From: CAVXYG01 sp963766005
GTDB taxonomy: Bacteria > Actinomycetota > Actinomycetes > S36-B12 > GCA-2699445
Reading direction: 5' to 3'
Assembly (NCBI GenBank): GCA_963766005.1
Contig: CAVXYG010000007.1
Coordinates: 1 to 55,452 of the forward strand
Length of the DNA stretch: 55,452 nucleotides
Part shown: positions 27,953-37,669 of the stretch, piece after piece
How positions within the stretch are numbered: position 1 is the stretch's first letter
Layout: each line of letters opens with the position of its first letter
Position numbers and translations under genes: made by a program
The notes under the pieces: generated by a model
Seen by the model: the letters and a program-made list of their open reading frames with translations, nothing else
What the model was told of the DNA's origin: nothing
Databases searched by the model: none

Positions 27953-29032
27953 ATGCGAGTGGCAGTGCTGGGGTCCGGCAACGGCGGGTTGGCGATCGCG
28001 TTCGAGTGGGCGCACGCGGGCCACGAGGTGCACCTGTTCGACTTCCCGCAGTTCAACGCGACCATTGCCGATGTGGACCAGCTCGGCGGAATCACGGCGG
28101 AGGGCGATCTGCAGGGGTACGCGCGCGTGGCATCCGCCGGTCATGACGCGGGCGCAGCGGTCTCGGAGGCCGACCTCGTCTTCGCCGTCGGACCCGCGTA
28201 CAGCACAGCACCGTTCGCCGAGGCGTGTCGGCCCTTCGTCCGCGACGGGCAGACCTTCGTCGTGTGCCCGGGATCCTGCGGCGGAGCGATCGTCTTCAAG
28301 GAGTCGCTCGGCCGAGATCTGGCCGATCCGGCCGTGGTCGTGGCAGAGACCTCGACGCTGCCGTACGCGGTCCGTGTCACCGGTCCCGCGCACATCACCG
28401 TCTACAACCGGCTCAAGGGCGGCTACTACGTTGCAGCGCTGCCTGCCTCCGCAACCCCGGCCGTCCACGAACTGCTGCAGCAGGTGTACCGGGAGATCGC
28501 ACCGGCGACGAGCGTCTGGCAGACCACGCTGCAGAACAGCAACCCGATCATCCATCCCGCGGTGACCCTGTGCAACACCGCCCTCATCGAACGGACCGGA
28601 GGCGACTTCCTCTTCTACGAGGAGGGGGTCACCGACGGAGTCGGTCGCCTCATCGAGGCCATCGACCGGGAGCGGGTTGCCATCGCCCGGACCCTCGGAG
28701 TGCAGGTGCGGCGAGATCCCGAGCTGGGGATCGAGCAGGGCTACCAGAGCGTGGACGACTACAGCGTCGGCTACTCGCAAGCGCCAGGCTTTCGCGGTAT
28801 CAAGGCCCAGCCGCGATTGGACCACCGCTACCTCAACGAGGACGCCGGGTACGGACTGGTGTTCATGACCGGCCTCGCCCGCCAGATCGGGGTGGCCACG
28901 CCCAGCATGGATGCGCTGCTGCAGCTGAGCTCGGTGATCACCGGACGCGACTACGCCGCCGAGGGGGCGCGCACGATGCAGTCCTTGGGGCTGGCGGGCC
29001 TCACCGCAGAGGAGTTGCGCAACGCGTGCTGA
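27953..29032 (+). CDS. NAD(P)-dependent opine/octopine-type dehydrogenase
   Basis: The protein has 359 residues. It opens MRVAVLGSGNGGLAIAFEWAHAGHEVHLFDF, a Rossmann nucleotide site (LGSGNGG at 6-12). The C-terminal half shows the octopine/nopaline-dehydrogenase domain pattern NSNPIIHPAVTLCNTALIERTG followed by FYEEGVTDGVGRLIEAIDRER and an ATPSMDALLQLSSVI end. Family members form or split N-(carboxyalkyl) amino acids (opines) or do related imine reductions. The substrate here is unknown and no partner genes such as a nicotianamine-like synthase are visible. The start is fixed by AAGGAGG (27938-27944), eight bases before ATG 27953. Confidence 0.85.
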   Translation: MRVAVLGSGNGGLAIAFEWAHAGHEVHLFDFPQFNATIADVDQLGGITAEGDLQGYARVASAGHDAGAAVSEADLVFAVGPAYSTAPFAEACRPFVRDGQTFVVCPGSCGGAIVFKESLGRDLADPAVVVAETSTLPYAVRVTGPAHITVYNRLKGGYYVAALPASATPAVHELLQQVYREIAPATSVWQTTLQNSNPIIHPAVTLCNTALIERTGGDFLFYEEGVTDGVGRLIEAIDRERVAIARTLGVQVRRDPELGIEQGYQSVDDYSVGYSQAPGFRGIKAQPRLDHRYLNEDAGYGLVFMTGLARQIGVATPSMDALLQLSSVITGRDYAAEGARTMQSLGLAGLTAEELRNAC

Positions 29033-29298
29033 GCGCCGCGTGCGTGCCGTTGGGGCAGCGCGGCGCGCGGGCGCCCGGTTCGGCCCGGCCCGGCCAGCCC
29101 CGGATCTGCCCGGCCCGGCGCCGAATCGGGTCGCACGGCCGAAGGCGCGCGGGTCGGGTCGGATCTCACGCGCTCCGTCAGAGGTTGGCGACCCGGCGTC
29201 CCAGGCCGGCCGGGCCGCCAGGGAGCGCGTTGCCGTGGCTCGCGGAGCCGCCCGCATCGGCACCCGAGACCGGGCGGCCGATGGCGAGCCCGCGGTGG

Positions 29299-30636
29299 CT
29301 ACGCCGGCGGCGGGGACCAGCCATCGGGCAGGTCCCCCACGACGGTCACGGATGTGGCACCGGGCAGCACCTGCCGCGCCACGCGATGCACGTCGTCGAC
29401 CGAGACCTGGTCGATCCGGTGGCGGATCTCGTCGATGCTCGGCAGTTCGCCGACGACCAACTCCGAGTGCCCCAGCCTGTTCATCCTGGCGAACGGGTCC
29501 TCCAGGCTGAGGATCCGGCCGCCGCGCACCGAGCCCTTGCCGCGCTGGACTTCCTCCGGCCCGAACCCGTCTGCCGCCGCTCGCTGCAACTCCGCGCGGA
29601 TGACGCCGATCGCCTCGTCTGCGGTGCGCAGCCGGGTGCCCGCGTAGACGCCGAAGGCGCCGGTGTCGGCGAAGGCCGACGCGAAGGAGTACACCGAGTA
29701 GGCCAGCCCCAACTGCTCGCGCACGCGGGTGAACAGCCGCGAGGACATGCCGCCGCCGAGGATGGTGTTGAACACCGCGAGGGCGTACTTGTCCGGGTCG
29801 TTGCGCCGCAGCGACGGCCCTCCCACGACGATATGCGCCTGCTCGGTCCGGCGCCGCAGGAGCGTGTCCGCCGCCGGCCGCGGTGCCGCCGGCGCCGCCT
29901 CGCGGACCCCTTGCGGCCTCGCCGCAGACACCCACTCCAGCGGTGCCAGCGCTTGCCGCACGAGTTCCACGACGAGTCCGTGATCCACGGCCCCGGCCGC
30001 AGCCACGACCAGGCCCTCGGGCCGGTACCGCAGGGCGTAGAACTGCCGGATCTGCTCCGCCGACAACCCCCGGATCGAGTCGGTCGTCCCCAGGATCGGG
30101 CGGGCGAGTGCCTCGTCGGACAGCACCTGGGCGAAGAAGTGCTCCATCGCCACATCGGCAGGATCATCCTCGTGCATGGCGATCTCTTCCAGCACCACGG
30201 CCCGCTCGGTCTCGACATCGTCGGAGCGCAGCAGTGCGGCGGTCACGACGTCGAGGACGACATCCACCGCGATCGGCAGATCGGCGTCGAGCACATGCGC
30301 GTAGAAGCAGGTGGTCTCCCGCGAGGTGAACGCGTTCATCTCCCCGCCCACAGCGTCGATCGCGGCGTTGACCTCGAAGGCCGTGCGCCGCTGCGTCGCC
30401 TTGAACAGCAGATGCTCGAGGTAGTGCGCAGCACCGTGCTGGGCGGGTTCCTCGTCGCGCGATCCGGCTCCGACCCAGACACCGAACGCCAGCGACCGCG
30501 TGCCGGGCATCGACTCGGTAATGATCCTCAACCCGTTGGTCAGAACGGTCCGCTGCACCGTGGAACCGGAGTCCTCGCGCAGCAGTAGCCGCGTGGACTC
30601 CGGTTCCTGGCGCGATGCGGGCAGGTACGCCGCCAT
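29299..30636 (-). CDS. M16-family zinc peptidase (mitochondrial-processing-peptidase type)
   Basis: The protein has 445 residues. The inverted zinc motif H71-Y-L-E74-H75 is intact in GAAHYLEHLLFKAT, with the distal glutamate expected in ERAVVLEEIAMHEDDP. A second M16 domain follows (QAHIVVGGPSLRRNDPDKYALAVFNTILGGGMSSRLF), with LREQ-like VREQLGLAYSVYSF. It lies ten bases after pnp in the same direction, an arrangement shared with mycobacteria (pepR after gpsI). Its substrates are unknown. The 266 bases between its stop and the opine dehydrogenase stop are very GC-rich and contain no convincing gene. Confidence 0.92.
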   Translation of the reverse strand: MAAYLPASRQEPESTRLLLREDSGSTVQRTVLTNGLRIITESMPGTRSLAFGVWVGAGSRDEEPAQHGAAHYLEHLLFKATQRRTAFEVNAAIDAVGGEMNAFTSRETTCFYAHVLDADLPIAVDVVLDVVTAALLRSDDVETERAVVLEEIAMHEDDPADVAMEHFFAQVLSDEALARPILGTTDSIRGLSAEQIRQFYALRYRPEGLVVAAAGAVDHGLVVELVRQALAPLEWVSAARPQGVREAAPAAPRPAADTLLRRRTEQAHIVVGGPSLRRNDPDKYALAVFNTILGGGMSSRLFTRVREQLGLAYSVYSFASAFADTGAFGVYAGTRLRTADEAIGVIRAELQRAAADGFGPEEVQRGKGSVRGGRILSLEDPFARMNRLGHSELVVGELPSIDEIRHRIDQVSVDDVHRVARQVLPGATSVTVVGDLPDGWSPPPA

Positions 30637-30646
30637 CGCCGTGGAC

Positions 30647-32851
<2,205 letters not shown>

Positions 32852-33029
32852 GGGTGCCCTCCTTCATGGTTCAGGGCGACGCGTCGAACAAATGCGGACC
32901 CGGCAGTCGGTCTTCGATCGAAGCCCTCCCGCCGTTCCGGCCGAGGGGGCCACTACCGAGGACCGACGGGGATGCACCTGCCGGACGCACGCTCCAGTGG
33001 ATTGCTTGCTCTTCAATTGTGGGTCGTGC

Positions 33030-33063
33030 GGCGCAGGGCGGGCGCGAAGGCCCGCCCTGCGCC
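33030..33063 (-). terminator. rpsO-pnp intercistronic stem-loop
   Basis: A perfect 14-bp stem (GGCGCAGGGCGGGC and its complement) with a six-base loop lies four bases after the rpsO stop on the minus strand. There is no T-run after it, so it may be an attenuator, a processing site or a transcript 3' end rather than a classic Rho-independent terminator. Stem-loops at this position control rpsO-pnp expression in other bacteria. Confidence 0.75.
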
Positions 33064-33067
33064 AGGG

Positions 33068-33337
33068 CTAGCGCCGCAGGCCGAGGCGCTCGATCAGCGC
33101 GCGGTAGCGGGTGATGTCCTTCTCCTGCAGGTACTGCAGGAGGCGGCGGCGCTGGCCGACGAGCAGCAGCAGGCCGCGCCGACTGTGGTGGTCGTGCTTA
33201 TGGACCTTCAGGTGCTCGGTCAGATCGGAGATCCGGCGGCTCAGGAGAGCCACCTGGACCTCGGGGCTGCCGGTGTCACCCTCATGGGTGGCGTAGTCGG
33301 TCATGATCTGCTGCTTGACGTCAGCGGCGAGGGGCAT
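33068..33337 (-). CDS. rpsO: 30S ribosomal protein S15
   Basis: The protein has 89 residues, the normal length. The pattern EGDTGSPEVQVALLSRRISDLTEHLKVHKHDHHSRRGLL is diagnostic for S15, followed by GQRRRLLQYLQEKDITRYRALIERLGLRR. It binds 16S rRNA early in small-subunit assembly. Start ATG 33337. Its promoter should lie in the 190-base gap shared with the divergent DUF3152 gene. Confidence 0.97.
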   Translation of the reverse strand: MPLAADVKQQIMTDYATHEGDTGSPEVQVALLSRRISDLTEHLKVHKHDHHSRRGLLLLVGQRRRLLQYLQEKDITRYRALIERLGLRR

Positions 33338-33480
33338 GTGCGTATCCTTTCGGGCGCGTCGAGGACTCGAAGTCCGATGAACAGTCGCGAACCCCGCAGC
33401 GCCCGCTGCGAGGCCGTCGTAGCCAGACTACCAGTGAACGGCGACGGGCCCTGCGAAGCCGCTGCGCGCGTCAGGTTACC

Positions 33481-33493
33481 CTCTGTGACAGAG
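33481..33493. promoter_or_regulatory. Short perfect palindrome in the rpsO / DUF3152 divergent gap
   Basis: CTCTG-TGA-CAGAG is a perfect 13-base palindrome 36 bases before the nearest plausible DUF3152 start. It could be an operator for the protease gene. No other promoter element could be assigned with confidence in the gap 33338-33529. Confidence 0.3.
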
Positions 33494-33529
33494 AAGGCAC
33501 CTGAACGGCGGTGCCGGGGGGTGAGTGCT

Positions 33530-35192
33530 GTGTTGGCTCGTCACGAAGCCGTGGCCATGCGTGGTGCGCTAGGTCGGCCACCACGATGGCTGGGCGCACT
33601 CCTGGTGAGCCTCGCCCTGGCCGCCGCCACGCTCGCCGCCAGCCCCCCGGCACCTGCAGCGGCAGCGCCGTTGACCTTCACCTACGAGGTCCGAGGCAAG
33701 GGCAATGCGACGAGCCTGGAGGACTTCGCGGCGCGGGCAGCCCAGACCTACGCCGATCCCCGCGGCTGGAACCTCGGCGGCTCCATCCGCTTCGTGCGTG
33801 TGGCCCGCGGCGGGGACTTCACCCTGTGGCTATCGGCAGCGCGGTATCTGCCGACGTTCTCCTCGGGCTGCTCGACGACGTACTCGTGCCGGGTGGGTCG
33901 CAACGTCATCATCAACGAGGCGCGGTGGAACGGCTCCACGCCCTCCTACACCGCCGCGGGCGCGCCGCTGCGCGACTACCAGCACATGGTGCTCAACCAC
34001 GAGACCGGCCACTGGCTCGGATTCGGCCACAGCTACTGCTCCGGCAACGGGCAGCCGGCGCCGGTCATGCAGCAGCAGTCCAAGAGTCTGCAGGGCTGTC
34101 GAGCCAACGCCTGGCCCACGGCCGGCGAGCGGTCGACACTGGCCCGTTGGCGCGGCGTGCGGATCGTCACCCCGCCGCCCCCCGGGCCGCCGCCGGTCGC
34201 GGCGCGCACCGTCGTGAGGATCCCCGCCGCCGGAGCCCCCGGCACCGGTGTCCCTGCTGGCGCTGCTGCCGTGGGGCTCAACGTCACCATCACCCAACCG
34301 CGGGTGGGCGGCTATGCCACCCTCTATCCCTGCGGCGGACCGGTGCCCGGCACATCCAACCTCAACTTCGCCGCAGGGCAGACCGTCGCGGCCTTCACCG
34401 TGGTCCAGCCGGGAGCCGATGGCGCCGTCTGTCTGCGCGCGTCGCAGGCGGCCCACATCATCGCCGACGTCTCCGGCTACGTCCCCGCCGGCAGCACCTA
34501 CGACCCGGTCCCGCCGCGCCGCCTGCTCGACACGCGGCGGACCGGCGGCCCGGTGACGGACACCGTTGCGGTGCAACTGCCGGCCGGGACATCCGCTGCC
34601 GCGCTGACCGTCACCGTGACCGAGCCGGCCGGGCGCGGCCATCTCACGGTCTTCCCTTGCGGCACCCCCAAGCCTCTGGCGTCCACGGCGAACTTCGTCA
34701 CCGGCCTGACCGTGGCGAACTTCGCGCTCGCCAAGGCCGGAGCCGACGGGCAGAGTGTGCCTGCGAGCCAGCTCAGCTGCCCATCTCATCGCCGACCTCG
34801 TCGGCATCTACCCGGAGGGCTCGGGGTTCACGGCGCGAGCGCCGAAGCGGCTGCTCGACACCCGGGGTGCAGCCGCCCGCAGCGGCACCACCCCGTTGCC
34901 GATGCCCGGCCCCGGCGTCCATGCCCTCAACCTCACCGTCACCGGGGCCGCCGGGCCGGGGTGGGCGCGGGCGTTCCCGTGTGGGACCGCCCAGCCGAGC
35001 ACGTCCAACATCAACGTGGTCCGCGGTCAGACGGTGGCCAACGCGCTGCTGGCCGCACCCGGCAGCGATGGTCGGCTCTGCGTCGCGGCATCCGCCCCGA
35101 TGCACATCATCGTGGACGAGGCGGGCTCCTTCGCCACAGGTGAGTACCGCGGCGTCACGGCACAACGCCTGCTCGACTCGCGACGCCGTTGA
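33530..35192 (+). CDS. Secreted DUF3152 zinc-peptidase-like protein with three C-terminal repeat modules (one frameshift)
   Basis: The basic N-terminus and hydrophobic core (RWLGALLVSLALAAATLAA) form a signal peptide. The DUF3152 domain follows: PRGWNLGGSIRFVRV, CSTTYSCRVGRNVIINEARW, the metalloprotease-like site NHETGHWLGFGHSYC and APVMQQQSKSLQGC. After a PPPPGPPP linker come three copies of a module of about 115 residues. Each has an LNVTxT-like start, a (Y/F)PCG turn, an N(F/V)xxGxTVA strand, a (V/L)C(L/V)xAS motif and an RLLD(T/S)R end. The frame shifts by one base near 34758, in the second module. The second half then continues in order to TGA 35192. GTG 33530 is preceded by GGGGGG at eight bases. 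GTG 33521 and ATG 33557 are alternatives. Confidence 0.8.
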
Positions 35193-35226
35193 GGCTGGGC
35201 CGCACCACCCGAGCGGGGCGGGCCAG

Positions 35227-35240
35227 CGGCCGCGCGGCCG
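35227..35240. terminator. Possible bidirectional hairpin between convergent genes
   Basis: CGGCCGCGCGGCCG is a perfect 14-base palindrome in the 76-base gap between the convergent DUF3152 gene and ribF. It lacks a T-run and sits in very GC-rich DNA, so it may be chance. Confidence 0.25.
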
Positions 35241-35268
35241 TGCGGCCGTGGCGCGGGCTCCTGTCCGT

Positions 35269-36265
35269 TCAGCGGTAGCGGGCCACGTTGAGCACGCGGC
35301 GCGTGTCCTCGACATCGGCGGCCATCTGCCGCTGGAGGGACTGCGGATCGTCGTAGGCGATCTGGCCGCGCAGCAGTTCCGCGAACTCGATGGCGACGAG
35401 CTGGTCGTACAGGGTCAGGTCCTCCTGATCGAGCACGAAGGCCTCGACCCGCCGCTTGCCGCCCTCCTCGAAGGTCGGATTGGTCCCCACGGAGATCGCC
35501 GCCGGGAAGCGCGTCGTCCCGGGCTGGTGCGGGTTGACGACCAGCCACCCCGCGTAGACCCCATCGGGGGGCAGCGCGACCGGTCCGCCGTAGCCGGCAG
35601 CAAGCGGATTGATGTTGGCCGTCGGGTACCCGAGCTCGCGGCCGCGGTGCTCCCCGTGGACCACGACACCCTCCACCACGTGGTTGCGGCCCAGGCCGTG
35701 GCGGGCATCGGACATGGCTCCGGACGCGATGGCCTCCCGGATCCGGGAACTCGACCACGTCGTGCCGGAGGCTGCATCGCCCAGCAGCGGCACCGTCTGC
35801 ACGGTGAACCCGTAGTCGGGACCCAGTTCGCGCAGCAGTGCCACATCCCCGGCCGCGTTGTGGCCGAAGCGGAAGTTGTCCCCGACCATGACGACCCGTG
35901 CCGGCATGGGCACCAGGGTTTGGCGGACCCACTCCCCAGGCGCCGTGCCGAGCAAGGTCTGGCGTGAACTCCAGCAGGTGCACGGCGTCGGCACCGGCGC
36001 GGCTCAGCAACTCCACTCGGTGCCGTATCGTCGCCAGCTGCGCCGGTTCGCTCCCCGGGCGGATGACGGAGAGCGGGTGGGGATGGAAGGTGACCACGAC
36101 CAACGGCAGGTGCCGCTCGTCGGCGACGGCTCGTGCGGCGTCGAGCAACGCACGGTGGCCCACGTGGACACCGTCGAACACGCCGATCGCCACCACCGCT
36201 CCGCCGCGGAACAGCGGTCGATCGCCTGGATCTCGCCACACTCGGGTACGTCTGCGCTCCTGCAC
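35269..36265 (-). CDS. ribF: Bifunctional riboflavin kinase / FAD synthetase (one frameshift)
   Basis: RibF converts riboflavin to FMN and FAD. The N-terminal adenylyltransferase part from GTG 36265 shows AVVAIGVFDGVHVGHRALLDAAR with the HxGH site and VVTFHPHPLSVI. Near 35950 the frame shifts by one base, then continues with APGEWVRQTLVPMPARVVMVGDNFRFGHNAAGD and WSSSRIREAIASG. The riboflavin kinase part follows, with GRELGYPTANI, GVYAGW and the AISVGTNPTFEEGGKRRVEAFVLD block. It ends in TGA 35269. The total length (about 331 residues) is normal, so the break is probably a one-base error in an essential gene. Confidence 0.9.
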
Positions 36266-36303
36266 GGCGCCAATCGTGCCAGAAACCGGACGTTGGCGCC
36301 CGC

Positions 36304-37222
36304 TTAGGCGCCCGCGAGCACCGCGCGGTAGTGCCATTGCCCGGCGACGGGCTCAGCGATGCCGATGAGGGAACCGTCCGGGGCCAGCAGCGCGCAGCGA
36401 CCCTGGCGCGTGGGCTGGGTCCAGCTCGTTCGGGCCGACCGCGAACCGCTGCCCGAGCCGAGCTGCGGCGGCGCCGGCTTCGTCCAGCCAGACGACGGGC
36501 AGAACGGCTGCGGCGGCGTCGGCAAGATCCCACTGCGGCGGCGGCGCCTGCCCGACTGCGGGCAGCGCGTGGGCATCGGCGAGGCCGAACGGGCCGACAG
36601 CGCACCGGCGCAGCATGACCAGGTGACCGCCGCAGCCGGTGGAGGTGCCGAGGTCGCGCGCCAAGGCTCGCACATAGGTGCCGGTGGAGCACTCCACGTC
36701 CACGTCGATATCGAGCGACCCCGACACGGCGGAGCGCGGGGCGCCGATCCGCTCCAATCGATGCACGGTCACCGGGCGGGCCGGCAACTCGACCTGCTCC
36801 CCGTTCCGGACGCGCGCGTACGCGCGACGACCATCGACCTTGATCGCCGACACCGCGCTCGGCCGCTGCTGCAGGTCGCCGGTCAACCGTGCCAGCGCGG
36901 CGTCGATGTCGGAGGTGTCGAGCGCGACCGCCACCGGCTCACCGATCGGCTCACCGGTGCGGTCATCGGTGGCGGTCGCCCAGCCCAGCCGAATCGTCGC
37001 CCGGTAGTGCTTGTCCGTGGCTTGCAGGTAGGGCAGCAGCCGGGTGCCGCGGCCGTAGGCCAGCACGAGGACTCCGGTCGCCATCGGGTCCAGCGTGCCG
37101 GCGTGGCCGACCCGCCGAGTCCCCAGCAGGCGCCGCATCCTCGCCACGACGTCGTGGCTGGTCATGCCCTCGGGCTTGTCCAGGACAACGACCCCTGCCG
37201 CGCTACTCGGCAGTCTCGTCAT
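36304..37222 (-). CDS. truB: tRNA pseudouridine-55 synthase (3'-end frameshift)
   Basis: TruB makes pseudouridine 55 in tRNA. From ATG 37222 it shows GVVVLDKPEGMTSHDVVARMRRLLG, then HAGTLDPMATGVLVLAYGRGTRLL with the catalytic Asp of GTLDP, and KHYRATIRLG. CSTGTYVRALARDLG marks the end of the catalytic core. Near 36415 a one-base shift changes the last 30 or so codons. In the other frame the reading RCALLAPDGSLIGIAEPVAGQWHYRAVLAGA to TAA 36304 gives a natural C-terminus. Its start overlaps rbfA by 20 bases. Confidence 0.9.
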
Positions 37223-37652
37223 CCTCGGCTTCGTCCGCACTCCGGTAGGGGTCCGCCTCGCCCGCGTACTGCGCGCCGACGGCTTGCGCGTGGACCTCGG
37301 CGTCGGCGGCGGCCGCGCTGGCGAGCAGCTCCTCGATGTGGCGGGCCGTCTCCGGCACAGCATCGACGACGAAAGCCAGCGTCGGGGTGAACCGCACGCC
37401 GGTCTGGGCACCGACCTCCGAGCGGAGGACCCCCTTGGCCGATTCCAGCGCCACAGCCGTGTCGGCGCGCGCCGTCTCGTCGCCGAGCACGGTGTAGAAC
37501 AATGTCGCCTCGCGCAGGTCGTTGGTCACCCGGGCATCGGTGATCGTGACGAACCCGAGACGCGGATCCTTGATCCGCGTCTCGAGCGTCTGCGCCACGA
37601 TCACCTTGATCCGGTCGGCCAGCCGCCGAACCCGGGCAGCATGGTCAGGCAT
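37203..37652 (-). CDS. rbfA: 30S ribosome-binding factor A
   Basis: The protein has 149 residues. ARVRRLADRIKVIVAQTLETRIKDPRLGFVTITDARVTNDLREATLFYTVLGDE is the RbfA KH-like domain, used in maturation of the 30S subunit. It is followed by VRFTPTLAFVVD. An acidic tail of about 25 residues (ADPYRSADEAEDDETAE) is longer than in E. coli but usual in actinobacteria. Start ATG 37652, 17 bases after infB. It runs into truB by a 20-base overlap. Confidence 0.93.
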   Translation of the reverse strand: MPDHAARVRRLADRIKVIVAQTLETRIKDPRLGFVTITDARVTNDLREATLFYTVLGDETARADTAVALESAKGVLRSEVGAQTGVRFTPTLAFVVDAVPETARHIEELLASAAAADAEVHAQAVGAQYAGEADPYRSADEAEDDETAE

Positions 37653-37669
37653 GGTGCTCCTTGCCGCCG

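Noticed and set aside
29033..29298. Possible small gene or terminator between the opine dehydrogenase and the M16 peptidase
   Set aside because: The stretch is almost pure G/C with repeated CGGCCCGG-type words. No frame has a start with a ribosome site, and no hairpin followed by a T-run was found.
27578..29935. Long minus-strand open frame of about 785 codons over the opine dehydrogenase region
   Set aside because: It is antisense to a gene with a strong ribosome site and clear Rossmann motif. Its residues are low-complexity and Arg/Gly-rich, as expected in GC-rich DNA where stop codons are rare.
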